This document shows positions 52,392 through 63,900 of a stretch of DNA of 64,000 nt, in pieces (within the stretch, counting starts at the first letter, position 1; each line of letters opens with the position of its first letter). Under the pieces are notes generated by a model that saw nothing but the letters and a program-made list of their open reading frames with translations, ran no database searches and was not told the DNA's origin. Location: assembly GCA_020052615.1 (NCBI GenBank), contig JAGVOT010000061.1, positions 21,629 through 85,628 on the forward strand. The letters are read 5' to 3'. Position numbers and translations under genes: made by a program. This DNA comes from Nitrospirota bacterium. Its GTDB lineage: Bacteria; Nitrospirota; UBA9217.

Positions 52392-53141
52392 CTACCGTTT
52401 CGTCAATATCCTTGGACCATCCTCAAGAACGGCGATCGTATGCTCAAAATGCGCTGAAAGGCTTCCGTCTGCTGTAACGGCCGTCCACTTGTCGTCCTGC
52501 ACTATCGTCCTGCTCTTCCCAGCATTTACCATCGGCTCAATGGCCAGGACCATGCCGGCCTGGATCCTTGGTCCCCTGCCTCGTTCACCGAAATTGGGGA
52601 CCTGAGGGTCTTCATGAAGATTTCTTCCTATTCCGTGACCTACGAACTCACGTACCACAGAGAAACCATTTGACTCAACATGATTCTGAATCGCCGCGGA
52701 GATATCGTATAACCTGCTGCCTGGCCGCGCCTCGGCGATCCCTCGGTTAAGCGCCTCCTCGGTGATACGGATCAACTTATCAGCCTGGGCCGTCACGGAT
52801 CCCACCGGGACAGTCACTGCGGCATCTCCGAAAAAACCGTCAACAACAGCACCGACATCTATACTGAGAAGATCGCCGGATTTAAGAACACTCTTTTTTG
52901 AGGGGATCCCATGGATCACCTGATCGTTCACTGAGGTACACAAGGTCCGTGGATATCCCCGATACCCTTTGAACGCCGGCTTTGCTCCGGCTGCCAGAAT
53001 GAACTGTTCTGCAAACTCATCAAGGTCCAAAGTGCTGATGCCCGGTCTGATCCGTTCCCTGATGCCTATCAACACATCGGCTACGATCAAACCAGCCTTG
53101 CGGATCTTCTCGATCTCCTGAAGGGACTTAAGAATGACCAT
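52392..53141 (-). CDS. map: Methionine aminopeptidase, type I
   Basis: 249 residues. Removes the N-terminal Met from nascent proteins. Metal ligands are in [16 protein letters not shown] (two Asp), [12 protein letters not shown] (His) and [10 protein letters not shown] and EHTIAV (Glu). Directly follows secY; the adk gene that often sits between them is absent. Confidence 0.95.
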   Translation of the reverse strand: MVILKSLQEIEKIRKAGLIVADVLIGIRERIRPGISTLDLDEFAEQFILAAGAKPAFKGYRGYPRTLCTSVNDQVIHGIPSKKSVLKSGDLLSIDVGAVVDGFFGDAAVTVPVGSVTAQADKLIRITEEALNRGIAEARPGSRLYDISAAIQNHVESNGFSVVREFVGHGIGRNLHEDPQVPNFGERGRGPRIQAGMVLAIEPMVNAGKSRTIVQDDKWTAVTADGSLSAHFEHTIAVLEDGPRILTKR

Positions 53142-53156
53142 GGTGTTGCCGGCCCC

Positions 53157-54455
53157 TTATCGTCTCCCTTTAATGGAAACACCCTTCAGGAAGCCTCCGT
53201 AATGCCGTTGAATAAGGTGGGACTCGACCTGTGATACCGTATCGAGTGCAACACCGATCACGATCAGCAGCGACGTTCCTCCAAAATAGAACGGGACATT
53301 GAAGGCCTTATAGAAGATGTCCGGCAAAACGCAAACGGCCGCCAGATAGAGGGCGCCGCCGAGCGTAATGCGAGTCAGGACCCGGTACAAATAGTCGGAT
53401 GTTTTTTTCCCAGGCCGGATCCCGGGGATGAAGCCGCCATACTTCTTGAGATTATCTGCAATGTCGACCGGATTAAATACGATCGCCGTGTAGAAGTAGG
53501 CAAAGAATATGATCATCAACACATAAACGGTCGTGTACAGGAGTCGCCCCGGCGCAAGCTGCTGGGCGATCGCCTGGATCCAGCCAACCTGGGTGAATCC
53601 CGCAATAGTCGCAGGGAACAATAGTATCGATGACGCAAAGATTGGCGGGATGACCCCGGCCGAATTTATCTTGAGCGGAAGGTGGGTGCTCTGCCCCTTA
53701 TAGATCCTCCGCCCCACCATACGCTGGGCATACTGGACCGGGATTTTCCGCTGTCCGCGCTCCATGATGATTATGGCAGCCACCACCGAAATGATAAGGC
53801 CCAGAATCACCACGACCATATAATAGGGAATCTCCCCGGAACGCATAAGGCCGATGGTGTTCCCCACCGCGCTGGGAAGGCCGGCCACAATGCCGGCAAA
53901 AATTATCAATGAGATACCGTTGCCGATGCCCCGTTCGGTTATCTGCTCCCCGAGCCACATGATGAACGTTGTTCCGGCGGTGAGCGTGATCATAGCCATG
54001 ATTCGGAAGGACCAGCCGGCGGAATCAACAAAGGCACCTTCTCCCATTCGTTCAATGCCTACTGCCATCCAGAATGACTGGAACGCGGCAATGAGAACCG
54101 TGCCATATCGCGTGTACTCGGTGATTTTCTTTCTTCCCGCCTCTCCTTCCTTGGCCAGTGCCTGGAGCCGGGGGACCACGACCGTCAGCAGCTGAAGAAC
54201 GATGGAGGCGGTGATATACGGCATGATCCCCAGGGCAAAGATCGTGACCTTGGAAAGGGCCCCCCCTGAGAACATATCAAAAAAGCCCATAAGACCCGAT
54301 GCAGCCTGATGAAGATACTGGCTGAGGGCCTCACCACGCACCCCGGGAGTAGGGATATGGGACCCGATGCGATATACCGCAAGCATCATCAGGGTGAACA
54401 AAATCCGCTTTCTGAGCTCGGGAATCCTGAATATATTCTGAAGGCCGGTGAACAC
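53157..54455 (-). CDS. secY: Protein translocase subunit SecY
   Basis: 432 residues with ten membrane segments. GIMPYITASIVLQLL, the AQRMVGRRIYKGQSTHLPLK loop and FIPGIRPGKKTSDYL are typical. Forms the SecYEG channel. Lies 3 bases after rplO. Confidence 0.97.
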   Translation of the reverse strand: MFTGLQNIFRIPELRKRILFTLMMLAVYRIGSHIPTPGVRGEALSQYLHQAASGLMGFFDMFSGGALSKVTIFALGIMPYITASIVLQLLTVVVPRLQALAKEGEAGRKKITEYTRYGTVLIAAFQSFWMAVGIERMGEGAFVDSAGWSFRIMAMITLTAGTTFIMWLGEQITERGIGNGISLIIFAGIVAGLPSAVGNTIGLMRSGEIPYYMVVVILGLIISVVAAIIIMERGQRKIPVQYAQRMVGRRIYKGQSTHLPLKINSAGVIPPIFASSILLFPATIAGFTQVGWIQAIAQQLAPGRLLYTTVYVLMIIFFAYFYTAIVFNPVDIADNLKKYGGFIPGIRPGKKTSDYLYRVLTRITLGGALYLAAVCVLPDIFYKAFNVPFYFGGTSLLIVIGVALDTVSQVESHLIQRHYGGFLKGVSIKGRR

Positions 54456-54458
54456 TGG

Positions 54459-54893
54459 CTATATCACCTCTGCCTTGCCGCCGGCAGCCACGATCTTGTC
54501 AATAGCGCTCTTGCTGAACTTGTGGGCGCGTATCGTCAGTGCCGACTTGAGTTCACCGACGCCAAGAATCTTGATGCCGTCTTTCGCATGCCTTATGATC
54601 CCCTGTTCCATAAGCGTTTCCGGCGTAATGGTGCCGCTCAAATCGGAAAGGTCGCTCAAATTCACTACCGCGTATTCCTTGCGGAAAATATTAGTGAACC
54701 CTCGTTTGGGGAGCCGGCGCTGAAGGGGCATCTGCCCGCCTTCAAATCCCGGTCCCTTCACGCCGCCGGAACGGGCCTTCTGTCCCTTGTGGCCTTTGCC
54801 CGCGGTCTTGCCGCTGCCCGAACCGGGACCTCTGCCTACCCGCTTCGATTTTTTCCGTGCCCCTTTTGAGGGCTTCAGTTCTTCTAATTTCAT
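54459..54893 (-). CDS. rplO: Ribosomal protein L15
   Basis: 144 residues. [20 protein letters not shown] and the Gly-rich [20 protein letters not shown] are uL15 signatures, as is the KVVAAGG-type end ([13 protein letters not shown]). Confidence 0.96.
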   Translation of the reverse strand: MKLEELKPSKGARKKSKRVGRGPGSGSGKTAGKGHKGQKARSGGVKGPGFEGGQMPLQRRLPKRGFTNIFRKEYAVVNLSDLSDLSGTITPETLMEQGIIRHAKDGIKILGVGELKSALTIRAHKFSKSAIDKIVAAGGKAEVI

Positions 54894-54933
54894 AGTAGTG
54901 TTCCGACCTGTCCGAGTATGGAGATGGACGACC

Positions 54934-55128
54934 TTACGCGTTCTCTACCTGTACAAGATGGCTGATCTTGCTGATCATGCCCCGTATCTCCGGCGTGTCC
55001 TGACGAAGGACCGACCTGTTCAGTTTCTTGAGACCGAGACCGATCAGGATCGCCTTATGTTTGCCGGGACGCGCGATCCCGCTTTTCACCAACGTGATTT
55101 TTATTTTCTTTGCATCGGCTGACGGCAT
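54934..55128 (-). CDS. rpmD: Ribosomal protein L30
   Basis: 64 residues from the ATG at 55128, one base after the S5 stop. [20 protein letters not shown] and [20 protein letters not shown] are typical. An in-frame TTG three codons earlier is less likely. Confidence 0.93.
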   Translation of the reverse strand: MPSADAKKIKITLVKSGIARPGKHKAILIGLGLKKLNRSVLRQDTPEIRGMISKISHLVQVENA

Positions 55129-55129
55129 A

Positions 55130-55639
55130 TTAACCAAGCTCCTCTACTGTTTTTCCCCTGAGTGCTGCAACGCTTTCGGCGCTCCTAAGCTGAAGCAACC
55201 CCTGCATCGTTGCGCTTACCACGTTATGGGGATTGCTGGAACCCAGGGACTTGCAGAGTACGTTCCGGACACCGGCGACTTCGAGGACCGCACGGCTTGC
55301 ACCGCCAGCGATAAGACCCGTACCTTCCGATGCTGGTCGGAGCAATACCTTGCCTGCTCCGTAATGACCGAACACCTGATGGGGAATCGTATCGCCTTTG
55401 AGTGCGACGGTCACCATGTTCTTCTTTGCCCGTTCTACGGCTTTTTTAATGGCAACCGGTGCTTCGGCTGCTTTACCCTTGCCGACGCCGACCCGGCCCT
55501 TGCCGTCTCCAACAACCACGAGGGCACTGAAATTGAACCGTTTGCCGCCTTTCACCACCTTGGCGACTCGATTAAGCGAGACCAGTTTATCCTTCAGGCC
55601 GTCGCCGTCTTCCGCATCTCTTTGATATCTCTCTGCCAA
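55130..55639 (-). CDS. rpsE: Ribosomal protein S5
   Basis: 169 residues. The TTG at 55639 is chosen: it has GGAGG five bases upstream and gives an N-terminus like that of other S5 proteins ([20 protein letters not shown]). A GTG four codons earlier would overlap the ribosome site. [20 protein letters not shown] and [13 protein letters not shown] are uS5 signatures. Confidence 0.93.
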   Translation of the reverse strand: MAERYQRDAEDGDGLKDKLVSLNRVAKVVKGGKRFNFSALVVVGDGKGRVGVGKGKAAEAPVAIKKAVERAKKNMVTVALKGDTIPHQVFGHYGAGKVLLRPASEGTGLIAGGASRAVLEVAGVRNVLCKSLGSSNPHNVVSATMQGLLQLRSAESVAALRGKTVEELG

Positions 55640-55664
55640 AGCCGCCTCCACTCAGTGTTTCGTG

Positions 55665-56027
55665 TTAGAACTTCAGACCCTGCTCACGGGCCGCATCGGC
55701 GAGGGCCTTTACGCAGCCATGATACCGATACCCGGCACGGTCGAAAACAACATTCGTGATCTTCTTACCTAACGCCTTCTGGGCAAGAATCGCCCCGACC
55801 TTCTTGGCCGCCTCAAGATTGCCACCATGCTTGAGGGAGGTGCGGATATCCTTCTCCAGGGTCGATGCTGAAAGGAGGGTTTTCCCTGCCGTATCATCGA
55901 TGAGTTGGGCATAGATATGATTCAGGCTCTTATACACGCTGAGCCTCGGCTTCTCGCCCGTCCCCTGGAGACGCTTCCGGATCCGCTGATGTCTCTTTAT
56001 CCTCGATTGCTCTTTGCTCAGTGCCAC
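55665..56027 (-). CDS. rplR: Ribosomal protein L18
   Basis: 120 residues. [40 protein letters not shown] and [20 protein letters not shown] identify uL18. Binds 5S rRNA. Confidence 0.96.
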   Translation of the reverse strand: MALSKEQSRIKRHQRIRKRLQGTGEKPRLSVYKSLNHIYAQLIDDTAGKTLLSASTLEKDIRTSLKHGGNLEAAKKVGAILAQKALGKKITNVVFDRAGYRYHGCVKALADAAREQGLKF

Positions 56028-56087
56028 GTTAACTCTCCATATACGTAATTACGGGTGTTTGTCCGCAATGCAATAGCCGAATTTTAG

Positions 56088-56636
56088 TTACTTGCCGCCC
56101 TTGCCAGCTTTACCTTCCTTGCGCTGGATGACCTCGGTACTGTACTTGATGCCCTTACCCTTATACGGCTCCGGCTCTTTCAGACCCCTGATATTCGCAG
56201 CTACCTGCCCGACCACCTGCTTGTCGATGCCCTTGAGTACCACCTGGGTCTGCTTCGCGTCAACCGTGGCCTTGATCCCCTGGGGAAGCGGAAAAACGAT
56301 GGGATGCGAGAAACCCAGCGTGAACAGCAGGTTCGATCCATGCACGGCAGCCTTGAAACCGACTCCGGAAATGTCCAGCGTCTTTCCAAACCCTGTACTG
56401 ACGCCGGTCACCATATTGGCGATCAGGTTCCGCGTGAGACCATGAAGTTCCCGATACATCTTCTGGTTCGACTGCCGCTCGACCATCAATGTATTGTCGT
56501 TCTTCTTGATCTCCAGCCGGGGGTTCACCGCCTGGCTGATCTCGCCCAGCGGTCCCTTGACAGTGATCTTTCCGGGCGTTATCTTTGTCTCGACACCCGA
56601 CGGAATTACTATTGGTTTTTTACCGACCCTCGACAT
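56088..56636 (-). CDS. rplF: Ribosomal protein L6
   Basis: 182 residues. SRVGKKPIVIPSGVE, KGPLGEISQAVNP and the C-terminal RGLKEPEPYKGKGIKYSTEV are uL6 signatures. Confidence 0.96.
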   Translation of the reverse strand: MSRVGKKPIVIPSGVETKITPGKITVKGPLGEISQAVNPRLEIKKNDNTLMVERQSNQKMYRELHGLTRNLIANMVTGVSTGFGKTLDISGVGFKAAVHGSNLLFTLGFSHPIVFPLPQGIKATVDAKQTQVVLKGIDKQVVGQVAANIRGLKEPEPYKGKGIKYSTEVIQRKEGKAGKGGK

Positions 56637-56686
56637 AACAACTCCTCAATCCGACCTCGGGAAAAAGTATTTACCCTTCTCAATCC

Positions 56687-57082
56687 TTACCACACGTGGC
56701 AGAGAACTTCCCCGCCCACATTATCCTTCTTTGCCTGTTTTCCGGTCTGAATGCCCTTCGGTGTGGAGAGGATGGCAACACCCAATCCTGCAAGGACCTT
56801 GGGGATCGCGTCATTACCGGCATATACCCTGCAGCCCGGTCTGCTCACGCGTTTAAGCCCCTGGATCACCGGTACCTCGTCATCAGTATACTTCAGATAG
56901 ACACGGATGACGCCCTGACGGCGGTCCTTCACCATCTTGAGGTTCTTGATGTATCCCTCGTCCTTCAATATTTTCGCTATCTCGAGCTTCAACTTCGAGG
57001 ACGGGATGTCCACCTTTTCAAGCTTTGCTTTACTGCCATTGCGGATGCGCGTAAGCATATCCGCGATCGGATCGGTCATCAT
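56687..57082 (-). CDS. rpsH: Ribosomal protein S8
   Basis: 131 residues. [20 protein letters not shown] at the N-terminus and [20 protein letters not shown] at the C-terminus identify uS8. Confidence 0.96.
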   Translation of the reverse strand: MMTDPIADMLTRIRNGSKAKLEKVDIPSSKLKLEIAKILKDEGYIKNLKMVKDRRQGVIRVYLKYTDDEVPVIQGLKRVSRPGCRVYAGNDAIPKVLAGLGVAILSTPKGIQTGKQAKKDNVGGEVLCHVW

Positions 57083-57101
57083 CGGTTCAAACCCCTCTCG
57101 C

Positions 57102-57287
57102 TTACCAGCTGGCCTTTACTACGCCGGGAATCTCTCCCCGGAGCGACCTGTTCCGGAAACAAATTCGGCACATATCGAATTTTCTCAGATATCCCCGCGA
57201 TCTCCCACACAGCGGACAACGGTGATATGCCCGCACCTTGAACTTCGGTGCCTGTTTTGCCTTTGCGATCAATGACTTTTTTGCCAT
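57102..57287 (-). CDS. rpsN: Ribosomal protein S14, type Z (zinc-binding)
   Basis: 61 residues, the short zinc form. [20 protein letters not shown] holds the four Cys ligands, followed by [18 protein letters not shown]. Confidence 0.96.
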   Translation of the reverse strand: MAKKSLIAKAKQAPKFKVRAYHRCPLCGRSRGYLRKFDMCRICFRNRSLRGEIPGVVKASW

Positions 57288-57302
57288 TCTGCCTCCAACC
57301 TG

Positions 57303-57995
57303 CTACTTTCTGAACGGCATGCCGAAATGACCGAGCAGTGCCCGTCCTTCTTCATCGGTTTTCGCCGTCGTAACAATCACGATATCCATGCCGTGGATCG
57401 AGTCGATCTTGTCGATCTCGATCTCCGGAAAAATGACCTGTTCTTTGATGCCAAGCGAGTAGTTTCCTCTCCCGTCAAAGGACTTCGTCGGAATTCCCTT
57501 GAAATCCCTGATGCGAGGCAGCGCAGCGTTGATGAACCGGTCAAGGAATTCGAACATACGTTCCTTGCGGAGCGTCACCATGCACCCGATCGGCATCCCT
57601 TCGCGCAGCTTGAACGTCGCGATAGATTTCTTCGCACGGGTGATAACGGGATGCTGACCGGTAATAAGCTCCAGCTCGCTTACCGCATGGTCAAGCGCTT
57701 TCGCATTCGTGATCGCCTCACCCATGCCCATGTTCAGGACAACTTTGACCAGCCGCGGAACCTGCATGGGATTTTTATAATCAAACTGCTTCATGAGAGC
57801 GGGAACCACATCCTTCTCGTACCGTTCCCGCAGCCGAGGCTTCGGCGCCTTCACCCGTTCCGCCGGTGTCGTCGATTTTGCTTCCTTCTTCACGTCAGGT
57901 GCGGAAGCCTTGGCCTTTGCCGGCACTGTCCTTGCCGGGGCCTTCTTCTTTTCTCCGCCCTTTGTCTCTTTTGCCTTATCTTTCTTGTCTGCCAT
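57303..57995 (-). CDS. rplE: Ribosomal protein L5 with N-terminal Lys/Ala-rich extension
   Basis: 230 residues; uL5 is usually about 180. The core starts near residue 54 ([20 protein letters not shown]) and has the usual [10 protein letters not shown] and [12 protein letters not shown]. Residues 1-53 are Lys/Ala/Pro-rich and look disordered. No alternative start with a ribosome site is evident at the core, so the extension is probably real. Confidence 0.93.
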   Translation of the reverse strand: MADKKDKAKETKGGEKKKAPARTVPAKAKASAPDVKKEAKSTTPAERVKAPKPRLRERYEKDVVPALMKQFDYKNPMQVPRLVKVVLNMGMGEAITNAKALDHAVSELELITGQHPVITRAKKSIATFKLREGMPIGCMVTLRKERMFEFLDRFINAALPRIRDFKGIPTKSFDGRGNYSLGIKEQVIFPEIEIDKIDSIHGMDIVIVTTAKTDEEGRALLGHFGMPFRK

Positions 57996-58016
57996 AGGTC
58001 TCTTTTCCTAACTCAC

Positions 58017-58328
58017 TTAATCCAGGGTTGCGTCACAGGCCTTGCACACCCTTTTACGGGGCCCGTCGCTCTGAGGCTTCCGGGAAACACTGGTAGGCTT
58101 GTCGCATTTTGCACAGATGAGCTTAACGTTCGCTGCAGAGATCGGGCTTTCCTTTTCCACGATCCCGCCCTGCCGAAGCTGCTGGTTCGGCCGTGTATGC
58201 CGTTTGATCATGTTCAGCTTTTCTATCAGGATCCGGTTTTCCTTCGGGTACACAGCGATCACCCTTCCGCGTTTCCCCTTCTCTTTGCCGGCCGTCACTA
58301 GTACGTTATCATTTTTCTTGATCTGCAT
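58017..58328 (-). CDS. rplX: Ribosomal protein L24
   Basis: 103 residues. KKNDNVLVTAGKEKGKRGRV opens a KOW domain; IVEKESPISAANV follows. The C-terminal CAKC and CKAC pairs make a zinc-ribbon-like end seen in many uL24. Confidence 0.95.
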   Translation of the reverse strand: MQIKKNDNVLVTAGKEKGKRGRVIAVYPKENRILIEKLNMIKRHTRPNQQLRQGGIVEKESPISAANVKLICAKCDKPTSVSRKPQSDGPRKRVCKACDATLD

Positions 58329-58375
58329 CGTTATCTTTCCTGTTCTTATTCGGAAGTCGCATGGCTGACGGAAAA

Positions 58376-58744
58376 CTACAATACTTCCGGAGCAAGCGAG
58401 ATGATTTTCATAAAATTCTTTCTGCGAAGTTCCCGGGCCACGGGGCCGAAGATACGCGTCCCGATAGGCTCGTTCGCATTATTGATCAAGACCGCCGCAT
58501 TCCGGTCGAACTTGACATACGATCCGTCGGGGCGACGCACTTCCTTCGTGGTCCGCACGACCACCGCCTTGGCGACAGTCCCCTTCTTTGCCTGCCCGTC
58601 GGGAATTGCCGATTTGATGGCAACGACGATCACATCACCCAGGCTTGCGTAGCGCTTGCGCGTACCGCCGAGCACCTTGATGCACATGACCCGCTTTGCC
58701 CCTGAGTTGTCCGCCACATCCAAAACCGTCTGCTGCTGAATCAT
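58376..58744 (-). CDS. rplN: Ribosomal protein L14
   Basis: 122 residues. [20 protein letters not shown] and the end [17 protein letters not shown] are uL14 signatures. Confidence 0.97.
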   Translation of the reverse strand: MIQQQTVLDVADNSGAKRVMCIKVLGGTRKRYASLGDVIVVAIKSAIPDGQAKKGTVAKAVVVRTTKEVRRPDGSYVKFDRNAAVLINNANEPIGTRIFGPVARELRRKNFMKIISLAPEVL

Positions 58745-58789
58745 GGTCTAGTACCTTCTCTTCGCCGTTCGAAATTCGATTTACGAAAA

Positions 58790-59047
58790 TTAGTTCGCCT
58801 TTTCAACGATCTCAAGGACCTTCCAGCGTTTGTCCTTCGAGATGGGCCTGGTCTCGATCACCCGGACCATATCGCCCACTTTGCACTCGTTCTTCTCGTC
58901 ATGGGCCTTGTACTTGGTCGTGCGTTTCACGACCTTGTTGTATCGGGAGTGCGCGATACGCCTGGTTACCGCCAACACGACCGTTTTGTCCATCTTATCG
59001 CTCACCACGCGGCCGATAAATGATTTTCTTTTATTAGACTCGCCCAT
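58790..59047 (-). CDS. rpsQ: Ribosomal protein S17
   Basis: 85 residues. [20 protein letters not shown] and [20 protein letters not shown] identify uS17. The start overlaps rpmC by 14 bases. Confidence 0.96.
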   Translation of the reverse strand: MGESNKRKSFIGRVVSDKMDKTVVLAVTRRIAHSRYNKVVKRTTKYKAHDEKNECKVGDMVRVIETRPISKDKRWKVLEIVEKAN

Positions 59048-59230
59048 GTTTTTCCCTTAAGATCGTTTTGGTTTTTGCGATATCCTTGCGGAGCGTCCTG
59101 AGCCGCATGGGATTCTCGATCTGGCCCATGGCCTGCTGGAATCGAAGGTTGAACAGTTCTTTTTTCAGCTCTGCCGCCTTCGCCGTCAGCTCTTCCTGGG
59201 ACAGGTCCCGCATCTCTCGTGCATTCGACT

Positions 59231-59234
<4 letters not shown>
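59034..59234 (-). CDS. rpmC: Ribosomal protein L29
   Basis: 66 residues. [20 protein letters not shown] and [20 protein letters not shown] are uL29 signatures. The start overlaps the rplP stop as ATGA. Confidence 0.95.
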
Positions 59235-59647
<413 letters not shown>

Positions 59648-59697
59648 AATCTCTTTCCTTTGTCTGCAATCGTGGTGGTTGTTTCAGCCGGGCCTAC

Positions 59698-60339
59698 CTA
59701 CACTGCCTTGGTCTGCTGCAGCACATCACCCTTGTAGATCCATACTTTCACGCCGATCTGACCCATCGTGGTCTTCGCTTCGGCGAATCCGTACTGAATA
59801 TCGGCCCGCAGGGTATGAAGCGGCACTCTTCCCTCACGGTACCACTCTGTACGGGCGATCTCTGCGCCCGCCAGTCTGCCCGCACAGGTGATCTTGATCC
59901 CCTGGGCGCCCAGACGAAGGGCTGAAGTTACTGATTTTTTCATGGCCCGCCGGAATGCGATCCTGCGTTCGAGCTGAAGGGCAATGTTCTCCGCGACAAG
60001 CTGCGCTTCGAGTTCCGGTCTCCGGATCTCCTGGATATTGATATACATCTGCTTGCCGGTCATGGCCTCGAGGTCCTTTTTGAGCTTGTCGACCTCGGCA
60101 CCCTTCTTCCCGATAATAATACCCGGACGGGCGGTATGGATATTGATCTTCGCTTTCTGGCCGGCACGCTCAATCTCGATCTTGGAGACACCCGCATGCG
60201 TCAGCCGTTCTTTCACGATGCCGCGGATCTTGATGTCCTCGTGCAGCAGCGCCGCATAGTTCTTTTTTGCGTACCAGCGGGACTCCCATGTTTTTATGAT
60301 CCCGAGCCGAAACCCGATCGGATGTACTTTCTGACCCAT
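59698..60339 (-). CDS. rpsC: Ribosomal protein S3
   Basis: 213 residues. [20 protein letters not shown], the KH-domain [20 protein letters not shown] and [19 protein letters not shown] are uS3 signatures. Confidence 0.97.
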   Translation of the reverse strand: MGQKVHPIGFRLGIIKTWESRWYAKKNYAALLHEDIKIRGIVKERLTHAGVSKIEIERAGQKAKINIHTARPGIIIGKKGAEVDKLKKDLEAMTGKQMYINIQEIRRPELEAQLVAENIALQLERRIAFRRAMKKSVTSALRLGAQGIKITCAGRLAGAEIARTEWYREGRVPLHTLRADIQYGFAEAKTTMGQIGVKVWIYKGDVLQQTKAV

Positions 60340-60358
60340 TCTGCCTCCAGAGATATGA

Positions 60359-60688
60359 CTATGCCGACAGAACCAGTGTTATATGACTGGTCCTCTTCTT
60401 GATCATGTTCCCGCGCCCCATGGCTCGCGCCCGCAGACGTTTCATCGCGGCCCCCTGATTCACAAAGGCCTGGGTAACCTTGAGCGTATCCACGTCGCCA
60501 AGCTTTTTCTGCTCGGCATTCGCCACGGCAGAATCAAGGATCTTCTTCACGATGCGCGCAGCGTGAAGCGGCGTGAACGTGAGAATGCTCCTGGCGTCGC
60601 CTACCATCTTCCCCCTGATGAGATCGATGACCTGACGTGCCTTCCGCGGCGTGATCCGTATATGTCTGGCTGTTGCGCTTGCGTCCAT
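60359..60688 (-). CDS. rplV: Ribosomal protein L22
   Basis: 109 residues. [20 protein letters not shown] and [20 protein letters not shown] identify uL22. Confidence 0.96.
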   Translation of the reverse strand: MDASATARHIRITPRKARQVIDLIRGKMVGDARSILTFTPLHAARIVKKILDSAVANAEQKKLGDVDTLKVTQAFVNQGAAMKRLRARAMGRGNMIKKRTSHITLVLSA

Positions 60689-60727
60689 GTCACTATCCTC
60701 TCTCGAAACTCCGTTGCCCGGTGATGA

Positions 60728-61018
60728 CTACTTCGGGGCGCTGGTCTTCTCGGCGACTTTTTTTCCGCTGTGCCCCTTGAAGATCCTGGTCGGTGAAAAC
60801 TCTCCAAGCTTATGCCCCACCATGTTCTCGGTGACATAAACAGGGATGAACTTTTTGCCGTTATGGACCGCCAGAGTATGACCGACGAACTCCGGGAGAA
60901 TGGTCGACCTCCGGGACCACGTCTTCGTGATCTTTTTGTCCCCTGACGTGTTCATGACCTCAATCTTCTTCATGAGGCTTGCATCGATAAAAGGGCCCTT
61001 TTTAACTGATCTCGGCAC
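60728..61018 (-). CDS. rpsS: Ribosomal protein S19
   Basis: 96 residues. [40 protein letters not shown] and [15 protein letters not shown] identify uS19. Confidence 0.97.
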   Translation of the reverse strand: MPRSVKKGPFIDASLMKKIEVMNTSGDKKITKTWSRRSTILPEFVGHTLAVHNGKKFIPVYVTENMVGHKLGEFSPTRIFKGHSGKKVAEKTSAPK

Positions 61019-61128
61019 TGCTCCCTCCGTTGCATCGCACTATATTTACATCAGCAAGTCCAGAAAATGAAGCTAGAGCTTGCCGCTGCCTTATTCAACC
61101 ACTAATCAAAATTGCAAGAAGGATGTTG

Positions 61129-61956
61129 TTATCTGCTCTTGGTCCTTCTGGATATAATAAGCCTGCTTGTCGTCTTGTTCTTCCGCGTTTTCTTTCCATC
61201 CGGAAGACCCCAGGGCGAGCAACCCGGTCGGCCGCCAGAGGATTTCCCCTCGCCGCCGCCCAGAGGATGATCCACCGGGTTCATGACGACACCGCGTACC
61301 CGAGGGCGCCTGCCCAGCCAGCGCGACCTTCCCGCCTTGCCGATACTGATATTCTCGTGGTCGAGATTACCGACCTGTCCGATTGTCGCCATGCATTCGG
61401 ACCGCACTTTGCGCACCTCGCCGGAGTTCAGCCGCAACGTCGCGTAATCCCCTTCCCGCGCGAGAAGCTGTACGGAAGAGCCCGCACTCCTGGCAATCTG
61501 GCCGCCTGCGCCTTTCTTGAGCTCCACATTATGGATAACCGTACCCACCGGGATCGAGGCCATGGGAAGGGCATTGCCCGTCCGGATGTCGGCCTCGGGG
61601 CCGGACATGACGCTGTCACCCACCTTGATGCCCAGCGGTGCAAGGATATAGCGCTTTTCGCCGTCAGCATAATGCAGCAACGCAATACGCGCCGTGCGGT
61701 TGGGATCATACTCAATATGGGCGACCTTCGCGGGGACCCCAAACTTCTCCCTCCGGAAATCCACGATCCGGTACTTTTTCTTATGCCAGCCGCTCCGGTA
61801 CCGTACGGTGATCTTGCCGCGGTTGTTCCTGCCGCCCTCTTCCTTGACGCGGACCACCAACGACTTTTCCGGCCTGCTCCGCGTCACTTCTTCGAACGTC
61901 GATACGGTCTGCCACCGTCTCCCGGGGGAGGTTGGATTATAGCTCTTTACCGGCAT
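61129..61956 (-). CDS. rplB: Ribosomal protein L2
   Basis: 275 residues. [20 protein letters not shown] and the catalytic-region [20 protein letters not shown] identify uL2. A 110-base gap without a gene follows before rpsS, longer than others in this operon. Confidence 0.97.
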   Translation of the reverse strand: MPVKSYNPTSPGRRWQTVSTFEEVTRSRPEKSLVVRVKEEGGRNNRGKITVRYRSGWHKKKYRIVDFRREKFGVPAKVAHIEYDPNRTARIALLHYADGEKRYILAPLGIKVGDSVMSGPEADIRTGNALPMASIPVGTVIHNVELKKGAGGQIARSAGSSVQLLAREGDYATLRLNSGEVRKVRSECMATIGQVGNLDHENISIGKAGRSRWLGRRPRVRGVVMNPVDHPLGGGEGKSSGGRPGCSPWGLPDGKKTRKNKTTSRLIISRRTKSR

Positions 61957-61958
61957 GA

Positions 61959-62252
61959 TTAAGCACCCTCAAATATATCTATCTTTTCACCTGGTTTCAG
62001 CGTCACGTACGCCTTTTTCCAGTCCGACCGCTTGCCCAACCGCATACCCATTCGCTTCTTCTTGCCCAGGACGTTCACCGTGGTCACATCGAGCACCTTG
62101 ACCTTAAATATGACCTCAATGGCCTTCCGCACCTGCACTTTGTTGGCGTCCGACCTTACTTCAAAGGTCAGGACATTGCTCTGTTCCTTGAGACGCGAAC
62201 CTTTTTCTGTGATGCGGGGTACGCGGATTATGTCATAGTTGTCCATCGTCAT
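61959..62252 (-). CDS. rplW: Ribosomal protein L23
   Basis: 97 residues. [37 protein letters not shown] and [20 protein letters not shown] identify uL23. The start overlaps the rplD stop (ATGA), with AGGAGGT nine bases upstream. Confidence 0.96.
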   Translation of the reverse strand: MTMDNYDIIRVPRITEKGSRLKEQSNVLTFEVRSDANKVQVRKAIEVIFKVKVLDVTTVNVLGKKKRMGMRLGKRSDWKKAYVTLKPGEKIDIFEGA

Positions 62253-62872
62253 TTTCCGTATACCTCCTGCATGGTGGTCAAGGCATCCTGCGTCGTGATC
62301 AGGTACCGATATTTGAGAAGATCATAGACATTGATATTCTCCATCCGAAGGACCTTGATGTTCGGCATGTTCCGCGACGCCAGCGCGACGTTCTTGTTCT
62401 CGGCGGCGATCAGCACCAAGGCGCTTTCAGCCACGCCGAGTGTCTTGAGAAGGTCCGACATCTGCTTGGTCCTGGGCTCCGCGAGTTCCAGCTTGTCCAG
62501 CAGGACCATCCGGTTCTCTCCCACTTTCGAAGAAAGTGCGGCTGCCAGGGCAGCACGCTTCTCTTTCTTCGGCATGCTATAGGAGTAGTCCCTCGGCATT
62601 GGACCGAATACCGTTCCGCCATGACGCCACAGCGGAGACCGGGTACTCCCCGCACGGGCGCGTCCGGTGCCCTTCTGCTTGAACGGCTTCACGCCACCGC
62701 CGCTCACCAGCCCCTTGGTCTTCGTCGCCGCAGTACCGGCCCGCCGGTTGGCAAGCTGGTTCACCACTGCCGAATGGAGCAGATGGGACTTGACCTCCTC
62801 GCCGAACACAGCGGGAAGCTCCACGTCCTTCACCTTTTTGTTGCTCATATCAACCATCGCTACTGAAGCCAT
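62249..62872 (-). CDS. rplD: Ribosomal protein L4
   Basis: 207 residues. VVNQLANRRAGTAATKTKGL, GKPFKQKGTGRARAG-type loop (VKPFKQKGTGRARAGSTRSP) and GGTVFGPMPRDYSY identify uL4. In enterobacteria L4 represses the S10 operon; not shown here. Confidence 0.96.
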   Translation of the reverse strand: MASVAMVDMSNKKVKDVELPAVFGEEVKSHLLHSAVVNQLANRRAGTAATKTKGLVSGGGVKPFKQKGTGRARAGSTRSPLWRHGGTVFGPMPRDYSYSMPKKEKRAALAAALSSKVGENRMVLLDKLELAEPRTKQMSDLLKTLGVAESALVLIAAENKNVALASRNMPNIKVLRMENINVYDLLKYRYLITTQDALTTMQEVYGK

Positions 62873-62898
62873 TGTAGAAACCCTCTATAAAGTCTTAA

Positions 62899-63510
62899 TT
62901 ATCCCTTGGTGATCAGGACCAGCGCATTCTCTCCGCCGGGAACCGCACCGCGCACGAACAGCAGGTTCTGCTCCGGCCGCACTTCGATGATCTTCAGGTT
63001 CTTCACCGTGACGGTGACATCGCCCATGTGCCCCGGCAGTTTCTTGCCCGGCCATACCCGCGATGGATATGCGCTCGCGCCAATGGAGCCCGGCCGGCGG
63101 TTGAACATTGAGCCATGACCGCCCGGTCCACCGGCAAAGTTATGCCGCTTCATGACGCCGGCGAAACCTTTGCCCTTGCTGACGCCACTGACCGCGATCA
63201 ATTCACCCTTCTTGAAGATATCCACCTTCACATCCTGACCCTGTTCATAGCCCGCCATGGAGAATTCGCGAAGAAAGCGATGCGGTGCTGTCCCGGACTT
63301 TTTAAAGTGTCCTTCGATAGCCTTGGTCACGCGGGCCTTCTTCTTCTCTTCGTCAAAGGCAAGCTGAACCGCCTCGTACCCGTCCTTTTCCATGGTCTTC
63401 TTTTGGACCACTTTGCACGGACCGGCCTGGATGACCGTCACCGGTATCAATTCCCTGCCATCGAACACCTGGCTCATGCCAATCTTTTTCCCTATTATTC
63501 CAACGCTCAT
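62899..63510 (-). CDS. rplC: Ribosomal protein L3
   Basis: 203 residues. VGIIGKKIGMSQVFDGRELI and the central HNFAGGPGGHGSMFNRRPGS, then GKKLPGHMGDVTVT identify uL3. Confidence 0.97.
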   Translation of the reverse strand: MSVGIIGKKIGMSQVFDGRELIPVTVIQAGPCKVVQKKTMEKDGYEAVQLAFDEEKKKARVTKAIEGHFKKSGTAPHRFLREFSMAGYEQGQDVKVDIFKKGELIAVSGVSKGKGFAGVMKRHNFAGGPGGHGSMFNRRPGSIGASAYPSRVWPGKKLPGHMGDVTVTVKNLKIIEVRPEQNLLFVRGAVPGGENALVLITKG

Positions 63511-63568
63511 TGTGCTGTCCTTTTACCGCGGCCTTGAACGTAGCCCGTTCACGGCAGTCTCTCGGTTG

Positions 63569-63874
63569 TTAGAGCTTGATCTCCACGTCAACGCCGGCTG
63601 CAAGGTCGAGCTTCATCAGCGCATCGACGGTCTGCGGCGTCGGGTCCAGAATGTCGAGGAGCCGCTTGTGCGTCCGTATCTCGAACTGCTCACGGGATTT
63701 CTTGTCCACATGTGGAGAGCGGAGCACCGTCCAGCGGTTGATACGGGTCGGCAGGGGAATCGGTCCCGAAACCTTGGCGCCCGTCCGCTTTGCCGTATCT
63801 ATGATCTCCACCACCGACTGGTCCAGCAGGCGATGGTCGTATCCTTTAAGTCGTATTCTGATCTTCTGCGTCAC
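63569..63874 (-). CDS. rpsJ: Ribosomal protein S10
   Basis: 101 residues. [40 protein letters not shown] and the end [11 protein letters not shown] identify uS10. Confidence 0.97.
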   Translation of the reverse strand: MTQKIRIRLKGYDHRLLDQSVVEIIDTAKRTGAKVSGPIPLPTRINRWTVLRSPHVDKKSREQFEIRTHKRLLDILDPTPQTVDALMKLDLAAGVDVEIKL

Positions 63875-63900
63875 GGAATGCCCTTCCTCTCGTTTCTTGC

